Shown here piece after piece: positions 6,775 to 13,841 of a stretch of DNA of 13,948 nucleotides. The stretch covers positions 1 to 13,948 of the forward strand of contig NZ_CALJAH010000003.1 in the NCBI RefSeq assembly GCF_938028185.1, given 5' to 3'. The stretch comes from an uncultured Cardiobacterium sp. (GTDB lineage Bacteria; Pseudomonadota; Gammaproteobacteria; Cardiobacteriales; Cardiobacteriaceae). A program made the position numbers and the translations under genes. Position 1 is the first letter of the stretch; each line of letters begins with the position of its first letter. Below the pieces are notes generated by a model. It had not been told where the DNA came from, ran no database searches, and saw only the letters and a program-made list of their open reading frames with translations.

Positions 6775-9700
6775 TCACATTACACCGTGCTGATGATTCC
6801 CCAACTGCCGCAGCAAATCATCCACCGCATGATGATCCAGATTCACATCGGCAAAGCGGAAATGCTCGATACGACCATGACCCGTGTGGTTTTCAATCAC
6901 AACCGAGCCGCCGTCATGCGCAAATTCCAATACCAAATCATTACCGCGCAGCAGAAAATGCGTATCGCCCTGACGAATACCATCCAGAATTAGCGTATCC
7001 TTGCCATGACTGTCATGAATCGTGTCATGGCCATCACCTGCGCGATAGTGGTATTCATCATTGCCCCAATCGCCTTCCATACGATCATCGCCCCTGCCGC
7101 CATCCAGCACATCATTGCCGAATTTGGCCTTCAAATAATCATTGCCGTCCTCGCCAAACAGGCGATCATTAAAATTGCTGCCAATGAGCTGATCATCGCC
7201 ATCCTTGCCATGCACCGTACCGCCGCGCCATGACGTTTTTACCGATTGCGGCGGCTCAGTCAAAGCCAGCGAAAAATCCGCGTGCGCCTGATTGCCAAGC
7301 GGGTCGGTAGCAATCAGCGACAGCGACAAATCCGGCGCGCCCACCGGCGCATGACCGGAAACCGTAGCGCTCGCCGCATCAAAATGCAGCCAGTCGGGCA
7401 ATGCTTCGCCATTGCCTTGCAACAACTGCAAATTGAGCGGATCACTTTCCGGATCAACAAACGTATCAGACGGCAATTGAAAGCTGAAATCCTGCCCTTC
7501 CACAGCGCGATGAGGCTCAAGCGAATGCGCCACTTGCGGTGCGGCATTGACCTGCAAGGTGAAATCCGTAAAGGCGCTTTCCCCGGCATGATCCGTCCCG
7601 GTCAGGCGCAAATGAAGCAGACTGCTGTCCGCAGGCGCATGGCCCCTAATCGCGCCGGTCTGCGCATCGAATTGCAACCACTCCGGCAGCGCAATGCCAT
7701 CTGACAGCGTCAATTGATACACAAGCGTCTCGCCATCCGGGTCGCTGATGGCATCGAGCGTAATTTGTCCGCCAATATCACTATCCGCTTTGACTGCCAG
7801 ATTGGCCAAAGGCTGCACCACCTCTGGCGGGTGATTGTGCCCATGCGGCAGGTCATGCCGGAAGAAATCGTGATGATCCAGCACAGAACCATCCGCAAAA
7901 AGAATGCCATTAATAAAATGCCACGGCTCTGCTTCAGAAAAATGCTTGAGTACCGTAATCTGGTTGTCGCCTTCCAATGTGCGAATAATCAGATCATCAT
8001 TCTCGCGGATAAATTCGATTTCGTTCCGGTTGTGTGCATCAAACTGGATATAATCAACGCGGTCTTTAATCCGGTCATTATTGTCAATAATGTCATGGCC
8101 AAAATCACGCTTGAAATAATAAAGATCATTGCCCATGCCACCATTCAAATAATCATTGCCGGTACCACTGCGCAGAATATCATTCCCTTCGTCACCAAAG
8201 AGCCGGTTGGTACCGCTGACACCATACAATTCATCATTGCCTTCGCCGCCCAGCAGCGTGTCATTACCCGCATTGGCGTAAAGAATGTCATTGCCCTCAT
8301 CGCCATGCAGCTCGTCATCGCCATAGCCGCCGTCTATCTGGTCATCGCCGCGGCCACCAAAAAGATGATCCGTACCATCAGCATTGGGGTCAGCATCTTG
8401 CGTGTCTAACGGCCAATCGCCCCATAACCGGTCATTACCGTCGCCGCCATAGACATAATCATCACCAGCGCCCCCGGCAACCTTGTCGTTACCATCATCA
8501 CCATAAACAAAATCATTGCCGAAATAGCCAAGTACGGTGTCATCACCTTCATCACCATGCACCGTATCAATACCGTTACCACCATCAAGATAATCGTTGC
8601 CAGCACCGCCAGAAAGGAAGTCATCGCCGGTAAGTACATAGGGATTTTCCCAGGTGGATTGACCGTTATCGCCATAAAGGCGGTCATTGCCTTCTTCACC
8701 ATACAGATAATCCGTTCCGGCATTACCAACGAGCAAATCCTTGCCATCGCCACCGTGCATATAATCCGTATTGCCAGCACCAAAAATTCTATCGTCTCCC
8801 CCGTCACCGGACAAAAAATTTACCCCGTCAGGCTTCATGTAATTGTTTTCCGGCAAATCGTTGTCATAGCCGTAGAGTTCGTCATTGCCGTCTCCACCCG
8901 ATAACATATCGCCATCGCCACCATTACCGAACATGACATCATCACCTTTACCTCCTTCCATAGTATCCGCACCCTCCATATCTGCGGGGCAATAATCGCC
9001 ATCGCCAAACATAAAGTCATTACCGTCATCGCCATAAAGAAAATCTCCATGTGCACCACCGCGCAGCGTATCCTTGTCCGCGCCGCCATGCAGGTGATCT
9101 ACCCCGTAACCGCCATAGAGTTCGTCTTCGCCTTCATTACCCCATATCTTGTCATTGCCAAAAAAATTTCGCGCGTCATCCGGATGATTATAATCTCCCC
9201 AAATCGTGTCATTACCGGAACCGCCATACAATTTGTCATTATTACCGCCGCCCATCATGACATCATCACCATCATCGCCAAAAATAGTATCTTCACCCTG
9301 AAACTCACGGGGAAGCTGGTAGCCGGGCAAAATGGAAGCGTTGCTTAACTGGTCGCCAAACAAAAAGTCATCGCCTTTATCGCCGTGAATCGTATCATTA
9401 TTGCCACCACCGATAATCGTGTCTTTCCCGTTGCCGCCATTGATGGTATCGCGACCATGTTTGTCAGCACTTACGCTATTTAAGCGTCCCGGCGAAGTTA
9501 GACCATCGCCATTGATAAAATCATTCTCTCCACCGCCTTCAATAAAGTCATCCCCGCCCATGCCATAAATTTCGTCCTTGCCACGGCCAACACCATCATA
9601 ACTGCTGTTGCCATCCCGTTCTTCATTATGCTCCTTGTCGCCATAAATAAAGTCATTGAGATTGCTGCCGACAATCTCGTCGTTGCCATCAGCACCATAG

Positions 9701-11907
9701 AGATAATCCCCGCCGGTTTTGGCGTCATCTTCTTTGGTAGGAGAAATACCATCTGTTGTCTCGACGTCATCTTTATCTTTATAGACGCCCCAGGTCGTTC
9801 CTGCCTGAATGACCGATTTCCCGTATTTCGGCATTTCCCAAAGCTCATCCGGGCGTCTGCGCTCCCGTGCGGTCAAATCTGAATTGGCATAAATAAAATC
9901 ATCACCGCGACCGCCATCAATAATGTCGGAGCCACCGCCACCGGCAATCAGGTCATTACCCTCACCGCCATAAATACGGTCATTATTCGGGCTGCCGCCG
10001 AGGGCATCATTGCCGCCCTTGCCAAAAATCCGCCAGCTCTCCTTGCTGTTTCTGTAGTTGATAACGTCCGCAAAGTCCTGTTCGGCAATGCCGTCATTGA
10101 TGACGCCATCAGGATTGCGATCATACCAGCGGGGGTAATATTCACCGTAGCGCCACTTGTCCATCTCCGGATGATTGTTCTTGTCAATGATTTCCGTATG
10201 CCAGTCGCCTTCACTGCGCCCGCCTTCTTTCGGCTCACGGTCATTGTATTCCGGCAGGACAAAGCCCATGCGGCCATTCTCCATTTTTGCCCAGCTACGG
10301 ATGACAAAATGATTGTCAAGGATGGGCTCATTGAATACCAAATCGCCGTCTGCCGTCAAAAGAACATTCCATTTGTTGCCATTGATATAAACGAACCAGG
10401 CATTACGCACACCAGGCACGCTGGTAAAAGGCTGCTTTGCCAAATTCCTGCCATCTATCTCGATAATACCACGCCCATCGCTGTCAATGACCGTGTCATC
10501 AAATTTGGTAGAGGTATTGAAGACATAAGTATCCATGCCATTGCCGCCATTCAGCGTATTCTTGCCGCCACCCCCTTTGAGGGTGTCATTGCCGCCAAGT
10601 GCTACCAGTTTGTCATCGCCGCCATTGCCAACCAGAACATCATTTTTCGGGCTGCCAAAAATTATGTCATTTCGCTCGCCGCCTTCCATACCCTGGCTGC
10701 CGTTATTGAAGATGACGCGATGACCTTCGCCCTCCGAACCACGGGAAAAGCTGGTTTCCTTGTCTCCGCTTTCAAAGGAGACCTTGTCATTTTCCTGGAT
10801 ACCAAATTCTTGCCGGATGGCATTGATCGTCCTGAGCGTATAGTCGTCGTCAACCTTGAATTTCTCCGCCAAAGACTCAAGCAGCATCCATGCCCTTGCC
10901 TGAACCCACTCATCCGAATAATCATCCGGGTTGATACTGTCATAAGCGGCTTTCAGTTCCTTGGTAGGATAGGATACCGCCAGCGGGTTCAGATTTTCCA
11001 GCGCATAAATAATGGCCTTGGCGGTGGAAATATCCCCGCTATGTTTGCTGTCATGCAGTTTGTCCAAAATATAGCGGGTACTGTCATTCAGCATGGTAAT
11101 TTTAAATCCGCCCATTTCTATCGGATTATTATCTTTGTCTCTGAATTTTCCATAATATAAGAGACTTAGAATATCTTGATAATTTTCACTATTAATTACT
11201 ATGCCTGTTTCTTCGCCCATATATCCTTTAAGAATCCATTTTGCCATGTTTGCTCCTCCTGCATTCTTGACAAGAGCGTCGAATTTTGTTTTTTCATGAA
11301 AGATAGGAACATTGGGATCTCGCGGTACCTGCATTCCCGGTTCAAAGAATGCCCAAATCACATCATGATGATAGCCAAAGAACAGCTCTTCTAAAGTCAT
11401 TGACTTTCCCGTCAACATACTAATTGCGGTATAAGTCAATCCGACAATAGCCGCCAAAGCAGCAATTGGTTGTGCGCCCGGGATAGCTGCCAAGCCTGAT
11501 GCCAGTGCTGTGCAGACTTCTCCCAATTCTGCATCGGCAACCGGTTGGGTGAATTGGTTATCATCTGTAGCCCTAGACAAACCTGAAAGCGTAACCTGAA
11601 CCATCCCCAGCATTGCAGAAAGCGCACTACTGCTTGCGGCTGCGGCAGTATTGCCTTTATAGTGATACCATGCTTGTTGAGCATCGGCCACGGTATTTAT
11701 GCTTTGTACAAGACCAGATCCATATGTAAGCCTCATATTTGTCCAATTGTCAAAAGTTCCTTTATCAGTAAATAATAAACTTTCTCCACTAGATAATGTG
11801 TTGCTACTTGCGCTAGCACCACCTTCCGCTAAAAATTCTATTTTGTTATTTTTTGCCCATGCAAAAAAATCTTTCGCATTTTTAAAAATCAGGGTAATAG
11901 ATGCCAT
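6775..11907 (-). CDS. Large RTX calcium-binding protein, probable type I-secreted toxin, bacteriocin or adhesin-like protein
   Basis: This 1710-residue protein has no Sec signal peptide. Parts in order: a short N-terminal cap (1-36, F-K-N-A-K-D-F-F-A-W-A-K); an Ala-rich hydrophobic stretch (about 92-165) that could be membrane-active; a unique helical domain (about 166-400) of unknown function; a small RTX block (405-465); an aromatic insert (466-625); RTX nonapeptides GGxGxDx[LI]x (626-675 and 733-1262); a haemolysin-associated Ca-binding segment (1255-1345); two cadherin-like/dystroglycan-type Ig domains (1360-1453, 1455-1548; each with L-P-[ED]-W-L-x-F-D-A); and a last RTX block plus C-terminal segment (1562-1710) typical of type I secretion. 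ATG 11907 has AAGGAG at 11914-11919. No HlyB/HlyD/TolC or acyltransferase gene is in the window. Composition is more AT-rich than the core genes, especially in the 5' third. RTX nature is certain; toxicity and target are not. Confidence 0.9.
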   Translation of the reverse strand: MASITLIFKNAKDFFAWAKNNKIEFLAEGGASASSNTLSSGESLLFTDKGTFDNWTNMRLTYGSGLVQSINTVADAQQAWYHYKGNTAAAASSSALSAMLGMVQVTLSGLSRATDDNQFTQPVADAELGEVCTALASGLAAIPGAQPIAALAAIVGLTYTAISMLTGKSMTLEELFFGYHHDVIWAFFEPGMQVPRDPNVPIFHEKTKFDALVKNAGGANMAKWILKGYMGEETGIVINSENYQDILSLLYYGKFRDKDNNPIEMGGFKITMLNDSTRYILDKLHDSKHSGDISTAKAIIYALENLNPLAVSYPTKELKAAYDSINPDDYSDEWVQARAWMLLESLAEKFKVDDDYTLRTINAIRQEFGIQENDKVSFESGDKETSFSRGSEGEGHRVIFNNGSQGMEGGERNDIIFGSPKNDVLVGNGGDDKLVALGGNDTLKGGGGKNTLNGGNGMDTYVFNTSTKFDDTVIDSDGRGIIEIDGRNLAKQPFTSVPGVRNAWFVYINGNKWNVLLTADGDLVFNEPILDNHFVIRSWAKMENGRMGFVLPEYNDREPKEGGRSEGDWHTEIIDKNNHPEMDKWRYGEYYPRWYDRNPDGVINDGIAEQDFADVINYRNSKESWRIFGKGGNDALGGSPNNDRIYGGEGNDLIAGGGGSDIIDGGRGDDFIYANSDLTARERRRPDELWEMPKYGKSVIQAGTTWGVYKDKDDVETTDGISPTKEDDAKTGGDYLYGADGNDEIVGSNLNDFIYGDKEHNEERDGNSSYDGVGRGKDEIYGMGGDDFIEGGGENDFINGDGLTSPGRLNSVSADKHGRDTINGGNGKDTIIGGGNNDTIHGDKGDDFLFGDQLSNASILPGYQLPREFQGEDTIFGDDGDDVMMGGGNNDKLYGGSGNDTIWGDYNHPDDARNFFGNDKIWGNEGEDELYGGYGVDHLHGGADKDTLRGGAHGDFLYGDDGNDFMFGDGDYCPADMEGADTMEGGKGDDVMFGNGGDGDMLSGGDGNDELYGYDNDLPENNYMKPDGVNFLSGDGGDDRIFGAGNTDYMHGGDGKDLLVGNAGTDYLYGEEGNDRLYGDNGQSTWENPYVLTGDDFLSGGAGNDYLDGGNGIDTVHGDEGDDTVLGYFGNDFVYGDDGNDKVAGGAGDDYVYGGDGNDRLWGDWPLDTQDADPNADGTDHLFGGRGDDQIDGGYGDDELHGDEGNDILYANAGNDTLLGGEGNDELYGVSGTNRLFGDEGNDILRSGTGNDYLNGGMGNDLYYFKRDFGHDIIDNNDRIKDRVDYIQFDAHNRNEIEFIRENDDLIIRTLEGDNQITVLKHFSEAEPWHFINGILFADGSVLDHHDFFRHDLPHGHNHPPEVVQPLANLAVKADSDIGGQITLDAISDPDGETLVYQLTLSDGIALPEWLQFDAQTGAIRGHAPADSSLLHLRLTGTDHAGESAFTDFTLQVNAAPQVAHSLEPHRAVEGQDFSFQLPSDTFVDPESDPLNLQLLQGNGEALPDWLHFDAASATVSGHAPVGAPDLSLSLIATDPLGNQAHADFSLALTEPPQSVKTSWRGGTVHGKDGDDQLIGSNFNDRLFGEDGNDYLKAKFGNDVLDGGRGDDRMEGDWGNDEYHYRAGDGHDTIHDSHGKDTLILDGIRQGDTHFLLRGNDLVLEFAHDGGSVVIENHTGHGRIEHFRFADVNLDHHAVDDLLRQLGNHQHGVM

Positions 11908-11913
11908 AATTTG

Positions 11914-11922
11914 CTCCTTGTT
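11914..11922 (-). promoter_or_regulatory. Ribosome-binding site of the RTX gene (AACAAGGAG)
   Basis: AAGGAG sits six bases before ATG 11907 and fixes this start. The same nine bases AACAAGGAG, with the same six-base gap, precede the 172-aa membrane protein at 12602-12610, suggesting shared ancestry or equal translation strength of the two genes. Confidence 0.8.
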
Positions 11923-11991
11923 AAATTGTAAAACGACTTTGGTTTATAGGATTTAGTTTTTCTACATTAGGTTTATATCCGATGACGCCTA

Positions 11992-12020
11992 AGTATTTTA
12001 TTGCAACAATTAGTGGTCAA
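11992..12020 (-). promoter_or_regulatory. Possible sigma70 promoter of the RTX gene
   Basis: On the minus strand, TTGACC (12015-12020) and AATACT (11992-11997) are separated by exactly 17 bases, in the AT-rich 169-bp gap between the 172-aa gene and the RTX gene. This would give a leader of about 75 bases. The -35 matches TTGACA in five positions and the -10 matches TATAAT in four. It is a sequence-only prediction in AT-rich DNA. Confidence 0.35.
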
Positions 12021-12076
12021 CGCAGTTACTAGCCTAAGAGAAAAGTTTTTTGGCTCACCTTTGGCTATGTTAAATA

Positions 12077-12595
12077 TCACCAAGTATAAGTTACTCCTTG
12101 TTCTTGTTTGAATTGTGAGAAGAATTTTTCATCGTCAGATTCAAGATATTCCCATGCAGTAACCCTGCAATATCTGTAGCCTTTGACTGCCTTCTGTTTT
12201 ATCCGCCCATTGGCAATGCGTATGGTTGCTGATTTGAGGTAAAACTTTCCTTTTTTAACCGCCTTGTCGTTGCACCATATGCTTGGCGTACAATGACATT
12301 CAAAGGTTTCATTGTTATAGATTAACGCGAAAGCATACTGTTTGCCATAAGGAATTCGGCTCACCATAGTCGGCCCAACCGAGGGGATTATTTCTATTTT
12401 CTGCTTCTCTGTTGCAACAATAGACTTGGGCTCACCGTAATTTTCATCGGTTTTGGTTTCGCTGGCTATATCATTGGTAACCAAGATATAAACAATATAC
12501 AAGATTACCAATACGGCTAAAACCTCGGTTACTTTTTGTGCTGGCGTAATAGTGAGATTGGATTCTCCAGTTTGCCGTTTCTTATAATCAGGCAT
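12077..12595 (-). CDS. Small membrane-anchored protein with CxCx5C...C pattern (paralogue A), candidate immunity or accessory protein
   Basis: This 172-residue protein has a polar basic N-terminus, one hydrophobic membrane segment (about 23-40, V-L-A-V-L-V-I-L-Y-I-V-Y-I-L-V) and a soluble domain that is probably periplasmic. Cysteines lie at 100, 102, 108 and 143. It is clearly homologous to the 160-residue protein encoded at 12760-13242. Shared blocks are N-Y-G-[ED]-P, A-T-E-x-x-x-I, N-[ND]-E-T-F-[ED]-C-x-C, W-C-N, L-[KR]-S-A-T-I-R-I-A-[ND]-G-[RK]-I-K and R-Y-C. I recognise no named family. ATG 12595 follows AAGGAG with a six-base gap. It lies directly upstream of the RTX gene on the same strand. 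An immunity role or a partner for the RTX protein are both only inferences from position. Confidence 0.8.
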   Translation of the reverse strand: MPDYKKRQTGESNLTITPAQKVTEVLAVLVILYIVYILVTNDIASETKTDENYGEPKSIVATEKQKIEIIPSVGPTMVSRIPYGKQYAFALIYNNETFECHCTPSIWCNDKAVKKGKFYLKSATIRIANGRIKQKAVKGYRYCRVTAWEYLESDDEKFFSQFKQEQGVTYTW

Positions 12596-12635
12596 GAATT
12601 ACTCCTTGTTGAAAATCAAATAAGCGGACCTGTTC

Positions 12636-12785
12636 TCAGTTGGGCAAAGCAAGCAAACATTTACTTGCTTTTCCTCCTTTATTAGCGGCACTTGTACCAC
12701 CATTATTGAGAGTTTCAAGCTTGTTTTCTTTTGCCCAAATCAAAAACTCTTTTCGATTTTTAAAGAAAAGCGTTAATCCACCCAT
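12636..12785 (-). CDS. 49-residue stub homologous to the N-terminus of the RTX protein
   Basis: This short ORF reads M-G-G-L-T-L-F-F-K-N-R-K-E-F-L-I-W-A-K-E, continues N-K-L-E-T-L-N-N-G-G-T-S-A-A-N, and stops at TGA 12636-12638. It aligns with the first 36 residues of the 1710-aa RTX protein: T-L-x-F-K-N-x-K-[DE]-F, W-A-K-x-N-K-[IL]-E, L-x-x-G-G-x-S-A. Similarity ends soon after residue 36. It has a purine-rich Shine-Dalgarno sequence (GGGAAGAG, about 12788-12796), and its start overlaps the end of the upstream membrane-protein gene by 26 bases, so it is probably translated by coupling. It could be a remnant of a deleted RTX gene or a functional mini-protein carrying only the cap; the sequence does not decide between these. 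Confidence 0.6.
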   Translation of the reverse strand: MGGLTLFFKNRKEFLIWAKENKLETLNNGGTSAANKGGKASKCLLALPN

Positions 12786-13242
12786 TGTCTCTTCCCTTAT
12801 TTAAAGTTTCAATCAATTCTTTATCTTCTTGCAGAAGATAATCCCAGTCTATTATTTGACAATAGCGCTTGCCACCAATATGCCGTATTTTTATCTTGCC
12901 GTCCGCAATACGTATTGTTGCTGAACGCAGGCGAATTTTTTTAATTTTTTTATAAACCTCCTTGTTACACCATGGTGTTTTTGAACAGGAACAGTCAAAA
13001 GTCTCGTCATTATAGTGTAAGAATGGACTTATTGTATATCTAGTAGAATATCTGGACATACTGGTAGGTTCAGGTACTAATTTAATAGTTATCTCATGCC
13101 CTTCAGTTGCATATATCTTTATGGGATCACCATAATTATTGTCTGCCGGCGTGCTACTATCGACGTGGAGTATGTATATACCCAGCAGGCCAATAATCAC
13201 GGCAAGCAAGACATCTTTGTCAAAAATGGCAGAGGAACTCAT
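12760..13242 (-). CDS. Small membrane-anchored protein with CxCx5C...C pattern (paralogue B), candidate immunity or accessory protein
   Basis: This 160-residue protein has a membrane segment at about 11-27 (V-L-L-A-V-I-I-G-L-L-G-I-Y-I-L-H-V) and a C-terminal domain with cysteines 84, 86, 92 and 128. The C-x-C-x5-C spacing is identical to the paralogue at 12077-12595, and the W-C-N, S-A-T-I-R-I-A-[ND]-G-[RK]-I-K and R-Y-C blocks are shared. Paired cysteines outside the cytoplasm suggest disulfides; a metal site is an alternative. ATG 13242 is preferred; a TTG one codon upstream lies at a better distance from the weak AAGG site (about 13252), so a 161-residue form is possible. The last codons read into the start of the RTX-like stub, so its C-terminus (G-W-I-N-A-F-L) may have been altered by the rearrangement. 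Confidence 0.78.
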   Translation of the reverse strand: MSSSAIFDKDVLLAVIIGLLGIYILHVDSSTPADNNYGDPIKIYATEGHEITIKLVPEPTSMSRYSTRYTISPFLHYNDETFDCSCSKTPWCNKEVYKKIKKIRLRSATIRIADGKIKIRHIGGKRYCQIIDWDYLLQEDKELIETLNKGRDNGWINAFL

Positions 13243-13362
13243 CAATATATACCTTCATTTTTGCGTACCTTTGTTCAGCAAGAACAGTCTGTCTGTCTAT
13301 CTTTTTTATAACGCTCTTGGCGGTACCAGGCGGGTAGCGCAATCCGTCCGTCAATACTCCTG

Positions 13363-13809
13363 TTAGTCATCATCATCGTCTGCCCAAAAGGTATCATCAT
13401 CTTCGTCCTCCCAAAGATAGTCATCTTCATCATCCCAAAATTCCTCATCCCCGTCGTTGCAAAGGCGATCGTTTTTCATATTATCCCAATAAGGATCATC
13501 CTCCATGCCACCATAAAGGTAATCATCTTTGTCAAAAATACTGTCATCCACAGACACGGCATTACATACAAGATTCGGGAAAAAGCGATAATTTACATCA
13601 CGAGACAGATCTGATATGACTTCTCTGATATAGAATACTAAAAGCGTCTCTACACTCACCAGCACGTTATCCAGTGCATTCATTCTGCGGTGTCGTGCTA
13701 AGGGTTTAACATCTGTTTCAAATTGAACATAAGCCTTCCCTTCATGAATCTCTATCTTTATTTTGGCGTCGTTCGCGTGCGCAGACAGCCAGTTATTGGC
13801 GGTGCCCAT
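13363..13809 (-). CDS. Hypothetical protein with strongly acidic, aromatic-studded C-terminal tail, probably 5'-truncated by an IS
   Basis: The ORF gives 148 residues from ATG 13809, but no Shine-Dalgarno sequence precedes this ATG. The frame stays open upstream (Y-E-F-I-T-I-H-H-G-R) right to the insertion-sequence boundary at about 13840. The original start may therefore have been lost to the insertion. Residues 1-90 look like a mixed alpha/beta domain of unknown type. Residues about 92-148 are dominated by Asp/Glu with interspersed Trp, Phe and Tyr (D-D-Y-L-Y-G-G-M-E-D-D, F-W-D-D-E-D-D, F-W-A-D-D-D-D-D). The D-D-Y-L-Y-G-G part recalls a single decayed RTX turn. The tail could bind calcium or a basic surface. 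No family recognised. Confidence 0.55.
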   Translation of the reverse strand: MGTANNWLSAHANDAKIKIEIHEGKAYVQFETDVKPLARHRRMNALDNVLVSVETLLVFYIREVISDLSRDVNYRFFPNLVCNAVSVDDSIFDKDDYLYGGMEDDPYWDNMKNDRLCNDGDEEFWDDEDDYLWEDEDDDTFWADDDDD

Positions 13810-13841
13810 TCTGCCATGATGGATAGTAATAAATTCATACT

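Noticed and set aside
7714..8409. Plus-strand ORFs of Ile/Ala-rich sequence opposite the RTX gene, including 10171-11160
   Set aside because: They are the reverse reading of GGxGxD repeats (periodic I-I-A-x-x-A pattern), not proteins with their own composition.
8150..10000. CRISPR-like periodic repeats
   Set aside because: The 27-bp-scale periodicity comes from nonapeptide RTX codons in one open frame; repeats are degenerate and there are no unique spacers.
13272..13286. TGTTC-n5-GAACA dyad upstream of the 160-aa protein as an operator
   Set aside because: Only five base pairs per arm in AT-rich DNA; such short dyads occur by chance and no second copy was seen at the other accessory genes.
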